This document shows, piece after piece, positions 8,431-16,294 of a stretch of 38,899 nt of DNA. Origin of the DNA: Actinomycetes bacterium (lineage in GTDB: Bacteria; Actinomycetota; Actinomycetes; Prado026). Position numbers and translations under genes: made by a program. The stretch spans positions 1-38,899 of the forward strand of contig DATCDE010000329.1 in NCBI GenBank assembly GCA_036510875.1, written 5' to 3'. How positions within the stretch are numbered: position 1 is the stretch's first letter; each line of letters starts with the position of its first letter. The notes beneath the pieces were generated by a model. It did not search any database and was not told the DNA's origin. It saw only the letters and a program-made list of their open reading frames with translations.

Positions 8431-8448
8431 TAGATCGGAGTGGTGGCC

Positions 8449-8913
8449 ATGTCCAGGGTGCAGTTGGCGCTCAACGTGTCCGACCTGGAGGCCTCGGTGG
8501 CGTTCTACTCGACGCTGTTCGGGGTCCAGCCGCACAAGCGGCGTCCCGGGTACGCCAACTTCGCCATCGCCGAGCCGCCGCTGAAGCTGGTGCTCATCGA
8601 GGCTCCGGTCGACGCGCGGGGTCACGGCGTGGCTGGCGCGCTGAACCACTTGGGGGTCGAGGTCGAGACGGTCGATGAGGTCACGGCCGGCGCAGCTCGG
8701 CTGAGTGCGGCCGGCCTGGCGACCTTCGATGAGAGCGACACCACCTGCTGCTACGCGCTGCAGGACAAGGTGTGGGTGCACGACCCGGCCGGGGCCCCGT
8801 GGGAGATCTACACGGTCAAGGACGACAATCCGGCCAACCCGAGGCCGGCCTCGGCCTCGCTGCCACTGCTGGAGACGGTGTCGGCGGCTGGTGGGTGCTG
8901 CGGTGCCGGCTGA
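8449..8913 (+). CDS. arsI: ArsI/CadI-type vicinal-oxygen-chelate dioxygenase (C-As lyase)
   Basis: The 154-residue protein belongs to the ArsI/CadI group. ArsI uses Fe(II) and O2 to cleave the carbon-arsenic bond of methylarsenite. Visible here are the VOC start MSRVQLALNVSDLEASVAFY, a likely metal triad Gln5, His67 (NHLGVEVE) and Glu119 (PWEIYTV), and the vicinal Cys100-Cys101 pair in DTTCCYALQDKVWV that binds trivalent arsenic. A second CC pair closes the C-terminus (150-151). CadI proteins, named for cadmium induction, share these residues, so the substrate is inferred from the arsenic neighbours. GGAG at 8436-8439 supports the ATG at 8449 over the upstream GTGs. It is divergent from arsR and preceded by two operators. 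Confidence 0.88.
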   Translation: MSRVQLALNVSDLEASVAFYSTLFGVQPHKRRPGYANFAIAEPPLKLVLIEAPVDARGHGVAGALNHLGVEVETVDEVTAGAARLSAAGLATFDESDTTCCYALQDKVWVHDPAGAPWEIYTVKDDNPANPRPASASLPLLETVSAAGGCCGAG

Positions 8914-9158
8914 CGACACGGACCGGCTGCCCACCGGGGCGGAGTCTCCGGTCGGGGGTGTGGTCGAGGACCTGGCGTCCCGCTTCGACGGGTGTTCAGC
9001 CGGGAGATCACCGGGTTCCTTCCGGTGCCGTCGGCTGATGGCGGCCGCGTGGTTGCACGAGCTGTCCGCGCTCCCCGGGCAAGCGCTACCTGGACTGGGA
9101 TCAGCGGGTCGTTGGACTCCTGGCCGAGCTGCTGCCCGACAGGGTAGGAATGCACTGA
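8905..9158 (+). pseudogene. Shredded arsenate reductase (ArsC) remnant
   Basis: Three pieces of one protein occur in the right order but with most of the gene missing. The first (about 8960-9005) is VVEDLASRFDG-VFSRE, after correcting one missing base, and matches the N-terminal three-helix domain of long actinobacterial ArsC. The second (about 9035-9070) is LMAAAWLHELS, the helix following the CX5R loop. The third (about 9075-9158) is PGKRYLDWD followed by VVGLLAELLPD, the C-terminal part. The catalytic cysteine loop and central sheet are absent and the frames differ, so this cannot encode an active enzyme. It lies between arsI and the intact arsC, suggesting replacement of an older reductase. 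Confidence 0.6.
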
Positions 9159-9195
9159 CCCCTGTGACTGCCCCCCGAGACGAAAGCGATCACGC

Positions 9196-9606
9196 GTGAG
9201 CGACCAGCCGTCCGTCCTGTTCGTCTGCGTGCACAACGCCGGCCGGTCCCAGATGGCCGCGGCCTCCCTGACCCATCTGGCGGGTGACCGGGTGGAGGTG
9301 CGCCCGGCCGGCTCGGCGCCGGCCGACACCGTCAACCCGGCCGTCGTCCAGGCGCTGCTGGAGGAGGGCATCGACAACTCCACGGAGACGCCGAAGGTGC
9401 TCTCCACCGAGGCGGTCAAGGAGTCCGACGTTGTGATCACCATGGGCTGCGGGGATGTTTGCCCGGTCTTCCCGGGCAAGCGCTACGAGGACTGGGTCCT
9501 CGACGACCCGGCTGGCCAGGGTGTCGACGCATTCCGGCCGATCCGAGACGAGATCCGCCGTCGCATCGAGGCGCTGATCGCCGAGATCGCCCCTGTCGCG
9601 GGCTGA
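9196..9606 (+). CDS. arsC: Arsenate reductase ArsC, LMW-phosphatase fold
   Basis: The 136-residue enzyme reduces As(V) to As(III) for export. The N-terminal LFVCVHNAGRSQM holds the CX5R anion-binding loop (Cys11, Arg17). MGCGDVCPVFPGKRYEDW supplies Cys85 and Cys89 for the disulfide relay, and LDDPAG (Asp103/Asp104-Pro105) the general acid. Actinobacterial members of this shape use thioredoxin or mycothiol; which one cannot be told from the sequence. This is the short form without the extra N-terminal helical domain. The start is GTG with only a weak AG-rich ribosome site. Fifteen bases separate it from the pump gene, so the two are co-transcribed, and the arsenite product is passed to that pump. 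Confidence 0.93.
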   Translation: MSDQPSVLFVCVHNAGRSQMAAASLTHLAGDRVEVRPAGSAPADTVNPAVVQALLEEGIDNSTETPKVLSTEAVKESDVVITMGCGDVCPVFPGKRYEDWVLDDPAGQGVDAFRPIRDEIRRRIEALIAEIAPVAG

Positions 9607-9621
9607 GCACGGGGACGACGG

Positions 9622-10713
9622 GTGACCACGCACGCGCACGACGCCGACGAAGCGGCGGTCATCGGCCGGCTGTCGACGCTGGACCGGTTCCTGCCGGTGT
9701 GGATCCTGGCGGCGATGGCGGCCGGGCTGCTGCTCGGCCGGTTGGTCCCATCCGTTCAGTCCTGGCTGGACGCGGTCAAGGTCGGCCAGACGTCGCTGCC
9801 GATCGCTCTGGGCCTGCTGCTCATGATGTACCCGGTGCTGGCCAAGGTCCGCTACGAGGAGATGGGCCATGTCACCGGCGACCGGCGGCTGCTGTGGCTG
9901 TCGGTGGTCCTGAACTGGGTCATCGGCCCGGCGCTGATGTTCACCCTGGCCTGGGTGTTCCTCTACGACCAGCCGGAGTTCCGCACCGGGCTCATCGTCA
10001 TCGGCCTGGCCCGGTGCATCGCCATGGTGCTGATCTGGAACGACCTGGCCTGCGGCGACCGGGAGGCGGCTGCGCTGCTGGTCGCGATCAACTCGGTGTT
10101 CCAGATCGTCGCCTACGCGCTGCTCGGCACCTTCTACCTGAAGATCCTGCCCGGCTGGCTCGGCCTGCCGACGCAGGACGTGCACTTCTCCACCTGGGAG
10201 ATCACCAAGGCGGTGCTCATCTTCTTGGGCATCCCGCTGGTCGCCGGCTACCTCACCCGCAGGATCGGCCTGCGCACCAAAGGCAGGACCTGGTACGAGG
10301 AGAGGTTCATCCCGTTCATCAGCCCGTTCGCGCTGTACGGGCTGCTGTTCACTATCGTGGTGATGTTCGCCTTGCAGGGTGAGGCGATCACGTCCGACCC
10401 GGTGTCCGTGGTGCAGATCGCAGTGCCGCTGCTGGCCTACTTCGCCGTGATGTGGGGGGTCTCGTTCTTCCTCGGGACTCGCGCCCGCCTCGGCTACCCC
10501 AAGACCGCCACTGTGGCCTTCACCGCCGCCGGCAACAACTTCGAGCTGGCGATCGCTGTCAGCATCGGCGTCTGGGGCGTCACCTCCGGCCAGGCGCTAG
10601 CGGGGGTCATCGGCCCCCTCATCGAGGTCCCTGCCCTGGTCGGTCTCGTCTACGTATCCCTGTGGCTGCGTCGCAAGTACTTCACCCCTCAGCCCACCCC
10701 TGCCACCCCCTGA
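9622..10713 (+). CDS. acr3: ACR3-family arsenite efflux permease
   Basis: This 363-residue inner-membrane carrier has ten evident hydrophobic segments, the usual number for ACR3. The conserved cysteine essential for As(III) transport is in GLARCIAMVLIWNDLACGD (Cys132, with another at 144), and the conserved glutamate is in GNNFELAIA (Glu308). ACR3 proteins extrude arsenite with the proton gradient and need no ATPase. The start is GTG at 9622, with GGGG seven bases upstream. It lies directly after arsC. The N-terminal tail carries His and Asp residues (HAHDADE), ordinary for this family in actinobacteria. Confidence in the family is high. Confidence 0.95.
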   Translation: MTTHAHDADEAAVIGRLSTLDRFLPVWILAAMAAGLLLGRLVPSVQSWLDAVKVGQTSLPIALGLLLMMYPVLAKVRYEEMGHVTGDRRLLWLSVVLNWVIGPALMFTLAWVFLYDQPEFRTGLIVIGLARCIAMVLIWNDLACGDREAAALLVAINSVFQIVAYALLGTFYLKILPGWLGLPTQDVHFSTWEITKAVLIFLGIPLVAGYLTRRIGLRTKGRTWYEERFIPFISPFALYGLLFTIVVMFALQGEAITSDPVSVVQIAVPLLAYFAVMWGVSFFLGTRARLGYPKTATVAFTAAGNNFELAIAVSIGVWGVTSGQALAGVIGPLIEVPALVGLVYVSLWLRRKYFTPQPTPATP

Positions 10714-11039
10714 GCGCGGAGCAGCACGCCGGCCGACCTCTCCGCTGACCCTGGTCGATGGGGTCACGGCCATGACCGGGGCTACCCCTCCCGTGCACGG
10801 CTGCTGCGCACCGAACTAGCCGGGCTGCAGCCCCCGGAGCACCGTAAGCGGCGTGGTGTCGACGGTGTGGCGACCAAGCCGGCCCTTCTCGATCACGCCG
10901 GTGGCCTCATGGGGTCTGCTAGATCAAGAACCCTTGGAATACGACATCACGGTGCCTCTGCGTGTCGGAGACCAGATAGGGACTTTGGGCCTTTGAAATC
11001 AGCGTTCCTGTGATGAACCCCCAGCCCTGGGACCGGGGA
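10714..11039. other. Intergenic stretch between acr3 and second arsR
   Basis: No complete gene is seen. On the minus strand, 10816 to about 10920 reads like the end of a protein (HEATGVIEKGRLGRH, then TPLTVLRGLQPG and a stop), and on the plus strand 10900-10999 reads LEYDITVPLRVGDQIGTLGL before a stop. Each lacks a start or a recognisable family, so I treat both as possible decayed fragments. No strong terminator is obvious after acr3. Confidence 0.3.
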
Positions 11040-11075
11040 TTGACCCGGGTCTCCATTCGACGTATTCTTCAAATG
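11040..11075 (+). promoter_or_regulatory. Promoter of the second arsR, leaderless transcript predicted
   Basis: TTGACC (11040-11045) and TATTCT (11063-11068) are separated by exactly 17 bases. The expected start of transcription, seven bases after the -10, falls on the GTG at 11075. No Shine-Dalgarno precedes this codon, consistent with a leaderless mRNA. Confidence 0.65.
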
Positions 11076-11096
11076 TGCCTGCTTCAAATGTGACTG
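11067..11096 (+). repeat. 15-bp tandem duplication spanning the arsR start codon
   Basis: CTTCAAATGTGCCTG (11067-11081) is followed at once by CTTCAAATGTGACTG (11082-11096), with 14 of 15 bases identical. Each copy holds a GTG in the arsR frame (11075 and 11090), so the duplication keeps the frame and gives two possible start codons. Confidence 0.8.
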
Positions 11097-11413
11097 AACT
11101 GATTGCCACCGCTTCGGCGGAGGCCACGGCGGCTCGGTTGGACGCGTCGGTGGCGCTGCTGCAGGCGGTGGCGGACCCGATCCGGTGGACCGTGCTGCAG
11201 CGGCTGGCCTCGAGTGCTGCCTGTGTGTGCACCCTGCAGGAGCACGTGCCGATCGCGGCGAACCTGCTCAGCTACCACCTCAAGGTGCTGCGGGACGCCG
11301 GCCTGGTGACGACGAGCCGCCGGGGTCGCTGGATCGACTACGCGCTCGCCGACGACGCGCTGGACCGGTTGCGGGCAGCCCTGCCCGGTGGGGGGAGCCT
11401 CGGGTCGGCGTGA
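11075..11413 (+). CDS. Second ArsR/SmtB-family repressor
   Basis: The 112-residue winged-helix repressor has AVADPIRWTVLQRL, a CVC sensor (Cys50, Cys52) in AACVCTLQEHV, and a recognition helix LLSYHLKVLRDAGL (64-77) followed by the beta-wing SRRGRWIDY. The CxC pair is the known As(III)/Sb(III)/Cd(II) type of site. GTG at 11075 or GTG at 11090 could be used; the promoter favours the first. Its last codon overlaps the start of the permease (GTGA), so it is the first gene of a three-gene operon with the permease and thioredoxin-like protein. It lacks the N-terminal CC pair seen in the first ArsR, so its ligand may differ. Confidence 0.9.
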   Translation: MPASNVTELIATASAEATAARLDASVALLQAVADPIRWTVLQRLASSAACVCTLQEHVPIAANLLSYHLKVLRDAGLVTTSRRGRWIDYALADDALDRLRAALPGGGSLGSA

Positions 11414-12459
11414 GCATCGTCGAGCGGACCCCCACCTCCAAGCGTGGACAGCGGCTCACGCTGCTGGGCGCCGCGCTGGCGTGGGTGGCGGTGTACCGGG
11501 TGAACCGTTGGCTGTGGGACCGACTGCTCTACGACGGGTTCGGGATGGACCCGTCGGCGCGGTTGACCGAGACCGTCCACTTCTTCCTCTACGACACGGT
11601 CAAGATCGGCCTGCTGTTGGTCGGGATCATCTTCGTGGTCACGGTGCTGCGCTCGTACATGAGCGTGGAGCGCACCCGCGCCCTGCTGGGCGGCAAGCGG
11701 GAGGGCCTGGGCAACGTGATGGCCGCGGGGCTCGGTGTGATCACGCCGTTCTGCTCGTGCAGCGCGGTGCCGGCGTTCATCGGGTTCGTCGCCGCCGGAG
11801 TGCCCATCGGGGTGACCCTGAGCTTTCTGATCGCCAGCCCGCTGGTCAACGAGATCGCCATCGGCATGCTGTTCTCCCTCTTCGGCTGGCAGGTGACCGC
11901 GATCTACATCGGCGCGGGCCTGGTCATCGCGATCGTCGCCGGCTGGGTGCTGGGGCGGATCGGGGTGCAGCGCTGGGTCGAGCCGTTCGTGTTCGAGACC
12001 AAGCTCGGCGGCCAGGTCATCGACAGCACGCTCGGTCTCACCTTCGAGCAGCGACTGCAGATGGGCGCCGAGGAGGCCGCGACCATCCTGCGCAAGATCT
12101 GGCCGTACCTCCTCGTGGGCATCGGCCTGGGCGCGGTCATCCACGGATGGGCGCCGGCCGACCTCTTCACCAGGTACGCCGGTCCCGGGAACGTCTTCGG
12201 GGTGCTGGTCGCCGTCGGCATCGGTGTCCCGCTGTACTCCAACGCCGCCGGGATCATGCCGCTGGTGCAGGCCCTGCACGAGAAGGGCCTGCCCATGGGC
12301 ACCCTGCTCGCGTTCATGATGGCCGTCGTCGCGCTGTCGCTGCCGGAGATGATCCTGCTGCGCCGCGTCCTGAAGCCCCAGCTGCTCGCCGCGTTCATCG
12401 GCGTCGTCGGCACCGGCATCGTCGCCGTCGGCTACCTGTTCAACTTCCTGCTCGCCTGA
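11410..12459 (+). CDS. ArsP-like permease (UPF0718/DUF318)
   Basis: The 349-residue membrane protein has about eight hydrophobic segments and the two family hallmarks: TPFCSCSAVPAFIGF with Cys115 and Cys117, and IGVPLYSNAAGIMPLVQAL in the second half. Some members (ArsP) export trivalent methyl- and phenylarsenicals; others with the same motif have unknown cargo. A soluble loop lies at about residues 185-230. The GTG at 11410 overlaps the arsR stop by four bases, so translation is coupled. With the neighbouring CxxC protein this is the common arsR-permease-thioredoxin set of high-GC bacteria. Export of organoarsenical or free As(III) is inference from family and context. Confidence 0.88.
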   Translation: MSIVERTPTSKRGQRLTLLGAALAWVAVYRVNRWLWDRLLYDGFGMDPSARLTETVHFFLYDTVKIGLLLVGIIFVVTVLRSYMSVERTRALLGGKREGLGNVMAAGLGVITPFCSCSAVPAFIGFVAAGVPIGVTLSFLIASPLVNEIAIGMLFSLFGWQVTAIYIGAGLVIAIVAGWVLGRIGVQRWVEPFVFETKLGGQVIDSTLGLTFEQRLQMGAEEAATILRKIWPYLLVGIGLGAVIHGWAPADLFTRYAGPGNVFGVLVAVGIGVPLYSNAAGIMPLVQALHEKGLPMGTLLAFMMAVVALSLPEMILLRRVLKPQLLAAFIGVVGTGIVAVGYLFNFLLA

Positions 12460-12485
12460 CCTGCCAACCCGAAGGAACCACCGTC

Positions 12486-12728
12486 GTGATCATCAAGGTG
12501 CTCGGCCCCGGCTGCAACAACTGCAAGACCCTCGAACGCCTCACCCGCGAGGCCGTCGACGCCCTCGGCCTCGACGCCACGATCGAGAAGGTCGAGGACT
12601 ACCCGACCATCGTCGGCTACGGGGTCATGTCCACGCCGGCGCTCGTCATCGACGAGCAGGTGGTCCTGTCCGGACGCGTACCCAGGGCCGCCGAGGTCAA
12701 GGACCTGCTCGCCGCTCGAGCAGGCTGA
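12486..12728 (+). CDS. Small thioredoxin-fold protein with CxxC
   Basis: The 80-residue protein has the start VIIKVLGPGCNNCKTLERL with an active-site CNNC (about residues 10-13), a cis-proline-type loop MSTPALVID, and a C-terminal helix, matching the "redox-active disulfide protein 2" group. AAGGAA at 12472-12477 lies eight bases before the GTG start. It follows the permease by 26 bases and probably hands reduced metal(loid) or reducing power to it. The protein is full length for this minimal family. Confidence 0.9.
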   Translation: MIIKVLGPGCNNCKTLERLTREAVDALGLDATIEKVEDYPTIVGYGVMSTPALVIDEQVVLSGRVPRAAEVKDLLAARAG

Positions 12729-12837
12729 ATGGCAGCCTTCCCACCGCTGCGGCCGCGGCCGACCCGAGGTCCGACGGCGACCGTCTCCTGCAGGTGAGGA
12801 CGCTGGGGCCGTCGCGCCCCGATGGGCCCGACTCGGG

Positions 12838-14085
12838 TCACAGGCGGTCGCGGGCGAGGTCGAGCAGCCGTCCCAGCACCCGGCCACCGTCCATCGTCAG
12901 GCCGTCGTGCTCGTACTCGTTGGTGACCCACGGACGCAGTCCCTGGATCCGGGCCCCGGTCTCCTCGGCGAACTCCCGCTCGACGTACATGTCCTCGGCG
13001 TAGATCGCTGCGGCCGTCGGCACCTCGTTCGCGGCCAGCCGCTGGAGGTCGTACAGCGGGCCCCACTCGTGCGCAGCCAGCAGCTCGGCGGTCTCCGCGA
13101 ACGGCGCGAGCCCGGAGTACTCGGCGAACATCCACGGGTACACGTGCTCACCCGTGAGCAGGGTCGGGTCGGCGGCGTACTCCGCCGGCAGCAGCCGCTC
13201 GGCGGCCCAGTGGGTGGGCAGCCCGGGACTGTAGCAGGACTCGTGGACGACGGCATACAACGGGTTGCGAGCGAACGACATCGCCCCGGCGACCTCGTAC
13301 AGGAAGGCGGGGGAGCCGGCTGGGAGCTCCAGCACGAAGTGCAGCCGCTCCGACCCGTCCCCCGTGCCCAGCAGGCTGCCGAGCTGCCGGAACCGGCGCG
13401 GGGTGAGCCGGTCGCCCGACGGCAGCCGGACGTCGTCGGCCGCCAGCCGGTCCACGATCGAGCGGACCCGGGCACGGTCCGCCGGGTAGCGGGCGTAGTG
13501 GCGGGCGACCTTGTCTGCGGTGCGCCGGTAGGTGGCCGTGTAGACCTCGTCGATCGAGCGGTCCAGCGGCGGCAGCCCGCCGGTGATCAGGGCCAGGCTC
13601 AACGACTCCGGATGCATCGACAGGTAGCTGACGATGCAGAACCCGCCGAAGCTCTGCCCGAGCACCCCCCATCGCTCGACCCCGAGCTCGCGCCGGACCT
13701 GCTCGGCGTCGCGCACGATCGAGTCGGCGCGGAAGTGGACGAGCCGTGCCGCGAGCCCGGCTGGACCGTGTGTGACGACGTCGTTCGGTCCGACCGGTGA
13801 CGAGCGGCCCGTTCCTCGCTGGTCGAGCAACAGGACTCGGAACTCCCGCAGTGCCCGGTCCAGCCAGTCCGGGGTGTGTCGCCGCAGCGGGCGGGCGGCC
13901 TCGAAGCCCGGGCCGCCCTGGAGGAAGAGCAGCCACGGCAGGTCGTCGCTCTCCCGACCGGCGGCCACGACCTCGCGGGCGAAGACCTCGATCGGCTCGC
14001 TCGTGGGGTCTCCGTGGTAGAGCGGCACCGAGAAGGTGTGCTCGGTCAGAACGAGGTCAGGGACCCGGTAGGTGGCACTGCGCAT
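12838..14085 (-). CDS. Prolyl aminopeptidase-like alpha/beta hydrolase (S33)
   Basis: The 415-residue protein removes N-terminal proline from peptides in its family. FLQGGPGFEAARP holds the oxyanion GGPG (57-60), LLLDQRGTGRS follows, and VLGQSFGGFCIVSYL has the nucleophile Ser145. It has no signal peptide and is expected to be cytoplasmic. The family is usually 400-440 residues. The ATG at 14085 begins the conserved TYRVPDLVLTEHTFSVPL; the frame is open far upstream, but through the IclR gene. It lies 34 bases downstream of ndgR on the same strand and is convergent with the arsenic operon. Substrate preference beyond proline is not determined. Confidence 0.85.
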   Translation of the reverse strand: MRSATYRVPDLVLTEHTFSVPLYHGDPTSEPIEVFAREVVAAGRESDDLPWLLFLQGGPGFEAARPLRRHTPDWLDRALREFRVLLLDQRGTGRSSPVGPNDVVTHGPAGLAARLVHFRADSIVRDAEQVRRELGVERWGVLGQSFGGFCIVSYLSMHPESLSLALITGGLPPLDRSIDEVYTATYRRTADKVARHYARYPADRARVRSIVDRLAADDVRLPSGDRLTPRRFRQLGSLLGTGDGSERLHFVLELPAGSPAFLYEVAGAMSFARNPLYAVVHESCYSPGLPTHWAAERLLPAEYAADPTLLTGEHVYPWMFAEYSGLAPFAETAELLAAHEWGPLYDLQRLAANEVPTAAAIYAEDMYVEREFAEETGARIQGLRPWVTNEYEHDGLTMDGGRVLGRLLDLARDRL

Positions 14086-14119
14086 CCGCCCATCCTGGCG
14101 GCTCGGACGGGGCGGAGGG

Positions 14120-14833
14120 TCAGCTGGGGCGCAGTGCCTCGGACAAGCGCTGGGCCGCGGTGACCACGGACGTCGCGTGCAGCCGTCCCGGCGTCCGGGT
14201 GAGCCGCTCGATCGGTCCGGACACCGACACGGCGGCCACGACCCGGCCGGACGGGCTGCGCACCGGTGCGGAGACCGACGCGACGCCGGGCTCGCGCTCG
14301 CCCACGCTCTGCGCCCAGCCCCGACGGCGCAGCGCCGACAGCGTGCTGGCCGTGAAGCGGGCTCCGGCCAGCCCGCGGTGCAGCCGGTCCGGCTCCTCCC
14401 AGGCGAGCAGCACCTGGGCGGCCGATCCGGCCTGCATGGACAGCGCCGAGCCGACCGGCACCGTGTCCCGCAGTCCCGAGGGAAGCTCGGCGACGGCCAC
14501 GCAGATGCGCTCGTGGCCCTGGCGGCGGTACAGCTGGGCGCTCTCTCCGGTCGTGTCGCGCAGCCAGGTGAGCACCGGCCCGGCGGCCGCGATGAGCCGG
14601 TCCTCGCCGGCCGCGCCCGCCAGCTCGCCGAGCCGGGGACCGAGGGTGAACCGGCCCTGCAGGTCCCGGGTGACGAACCGGTGATGCTCGAGGGCCAGGG
14701 CCAGCCGGTGGGCCGTGGGTCGAGCCAGGCCGGTGGCCTGGACCAGGCCGGCCAGGGACTGGGGGCCGGCCTCCAGCGCGCCCAGGACGAGGGCGGCCTT
14801 GTCGAGGACGCCGACTCCGCTAGACTTGTCCAT
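14120..14833 (-). CDS. ndgR: IclR-family regulator of leucine biosynthesis (NdgR/LtbR type)
   Basis: The 237-residue regulator has an N-terminal winged helix (GVLDKAALVLGAL, then SLAGLVQATGLARPTAHRLALALE) and a C-terminal effector domain. Position is the strongest clue: IclR genes divergent from leuCD in actinobacteria encode NdgR/LtbR, which represses or modulates leuCD and amino-acid genes. The ATG at 14833 is chosen because MDKSSGVGVLDKAA is the usual start. The 49-base spacer to leuC holds a perfect palindrome, a likely operator for both promoters. The effector ligand cannot be read from the sequence. Confidence 0.85.
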   Translation of the reverse strand: MDKSSGVGVLDKAALVLGALEAGPQSLAGLVQATGLARPTAHRLALALEHHRFVTRDLQGRFTLGPRLGELAGAAGEDRLIAAAGPVLTWLRDTTGESAQLYRRQGHERICVAVAELPSGLRDTVPVGSALSMQAGSAAQVLLAWEEPDRLHRGLAGARFTASTLSALRRRGWAQSVGEREPGVASVSAPVRSPSGRVVAAVSVSGPIERLTRTPGRLHATSVVTAAQRLSEALRPS

Positions 14834-14845
14834 GATCCGATACTA

Positions 14846-14866
14846 GCGTCTCGACATGCGAGACGC
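14846..14866. promoter_or_regulatory. Palindrome between ndgR and leuC, putative operator
   Basis: Arms GCGTCTCG and CGAGACGC are perfect 8-base inverted repeats around ACATG. The site lies in the divergent spacer, 16 bases before the leuC ATG, and includes the region where either promoter should start. NdgR-type binding is inference from position. Confidence 0.55.
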
Positions 14867-14882
14867 ACCAGTGGAGGCAACA

Positions 14883-16283
14883 ATGGCGAAGACGCTGGCT
14901 GAGAAGGTGTGGGAGGCTCACGTCGTCCACCGGGCCGAGGGTGAGCCCGACCTGCTCTACATCGACCTGCATCTCGTGCACGAGGTGACCAGCCCGCAGG
15001 CCTTCGACGGCCTGCGTGAGGCCGGCCGGGGCGTCCGGCGTCCAGGTCTCACCTTCGCCACCGAGGACCACAACGTCCCGACGCTCGACATCGACCTGCC
15101 GATCGCCGACCCGGTGTCGCGCCAGCAGGTCGAGACGCTGCGCCGCAACTGTAAGGAGTTCGGCGTCCCGCTGCACCCGCTCGGGGACGTCGAGCAGGGC
15201 ATCGTGCACGTCGTCGGCCCGCAGCTGGGACTGACCCAGCCGGGCATGACGGTCGTCTGCGGCGACTCGCACACCAGCACCCACGGCGCCTTCGGTGCGC
15301 TGGCGTTCGGCATCGGCACCAGCGAGGTCGAGCACGTCCTGGCCACCCAGACCCTGCCGCTCAAGCCGTTCCGCACCATGGCCGTGACCGTCGACCGGCA
15401 GCTGCCCCCCGGCGTCACCGCCAAGGACCTGGTGCTCGCGGTCATCGCGCAGATCGGCACCGGCGGCGGTCAGGGCCACGTCATCGAATACCGCGGCGAG
15501 GCCATCCGGTCCCTGTCGATGGAGGCCCGGATGACGGTGTGCAACATGTCGATCGAGGCCGGAGCCCGGGCCGGCATGATCGCCCCGGATGAGACGACCC
15601 TCGAGTACCTCAAGGACCGCCCGCATGCGCCGTCGGGCGCGGACTGGGCCGCCGCGGTCGCCTACTGGCAGACGCTGCGCAGCGACGACGACGCCGTTTT
15701 CGACCGTGAGGTGGCCATCGACGCCTCCACCCTGAGCCCGTTCGTCACCTGGGGCACCAACCCCGGACAGGGCGTGCCGCTGTCGGCTGTCGTCCCGAAC
15801 CCGGACGACTTCGCCGATGAGGCCGAGCGGCTCGGGGCCCAGCGCGCACTGGAGTACATGGGTCTCACGGCTGGCACGGCGCTGCGCGACGTCGCGGTGG
15901 ACACCGTGTTCGTCGGCTCGTGCACGAACGGCCGGATCGAGGACCTGCGGGCCGCGGCTGCAGTGATCGACGGCCGGAAGGTGGTGGACGGCGTCCGGAT
16001 GCTCGTGGTGCCCGGGTCGGTGCGGGTCCGGCTGCAGGCCGAGGCGGAGGGGCTGGACGAGGTGTTCACCCGGGCCGGTGCCGAGTGGCGGCATGCCGGC
16101 TGCTCCATGTGCCTGGGCATGAACCCCGACCAGCTGGCACCGGGCGAGCGCAGCGCGTCGACGTCGAACCGCAACTTCGAAGGCCGTCAGGGCAAGGGTG
16201 GCCGGACCCATCTGGTGTCACCGCAGGTCGCCGCGGCGACCGCTGTCACTGGGCGGCTGTCGTCGCCCGCGGACCTGGACTAG
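14883..16283 (+). CDS. leuC: 3-isopropylmalate dehydratase large subunit
   Basis: The 466-residue large subunit of isopropylmalate isomerase converts 2- to 3-isopropylmalate in leucine synthesis and binds a [4Fe-4S] cluster. Visible are [40 protein letters not shown], the cluster ligands in [13 protein letters not shown] and [12 protein letters not shown], and [15 protein letters not shown] at 14872-14876 is six bases before the ATG at 14883, deciding against the in-frame ATG at 14856, which lies inside the palindrome. leuD follows after 11 bases. The length fits the family. Confidence 0.97.
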   Translation: MAKTLAEKVWEAHVVHRAEGEPDLLYIDLHLVHEVTSPQAFDGLREAGRGVRRPGLTFATEDHNVPTLDIDLPIADPVSRQQVETLRRNCKEFGVPLHPLGDVEQGIVHVVGPQLGLTQPGMTVVCGDSHTSTHGAFGALAFGIGTSEVEHVLATQTLPLKPFRTMAVTVDRQLPPGVTAKDLVLAVIAQIGTGGGQGHVIEYRGEAIRSLSMEARMTVCNMSIEAGARAGMIAPDETTLEYLKDRPHAPSGADWAAAVAYWQTLRSDDDAVFDREVAIDASTLSPFVTWGTNPGQGVPLSAVVPNPDDFADEAERLGAQRALEYMGLTAGTALRDVAVDTVFVGSCTNGRIEDLRAAAAVIDGRKVVDGVRMLVVPGSVRVRLQAEAEGLDEVFTRAGAEWRHAGCSMCLGMNPDQLAPGERSASTSNRNFEGRQGKGGRTHLVSPQVAAATAVTGRLSSPADLD

Positions 16284-16294
16284 GAGCAGCTGCC

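Noticed and set aside
10816-10999. Short protein-like fragments in the acr3-arsR2 gap
   Set aside because: They are under 40 codons each, lack starts and match no family I recognise, so they are not reported as genes.
14086-14883. Upstream extension of the prolyl aminopeptidase frame to 14883
   Set aside because: The extension crosses the ndgR gene and does not resemble any aminopeptidase. The conserved N-terminus begins at the ATG at 14085.
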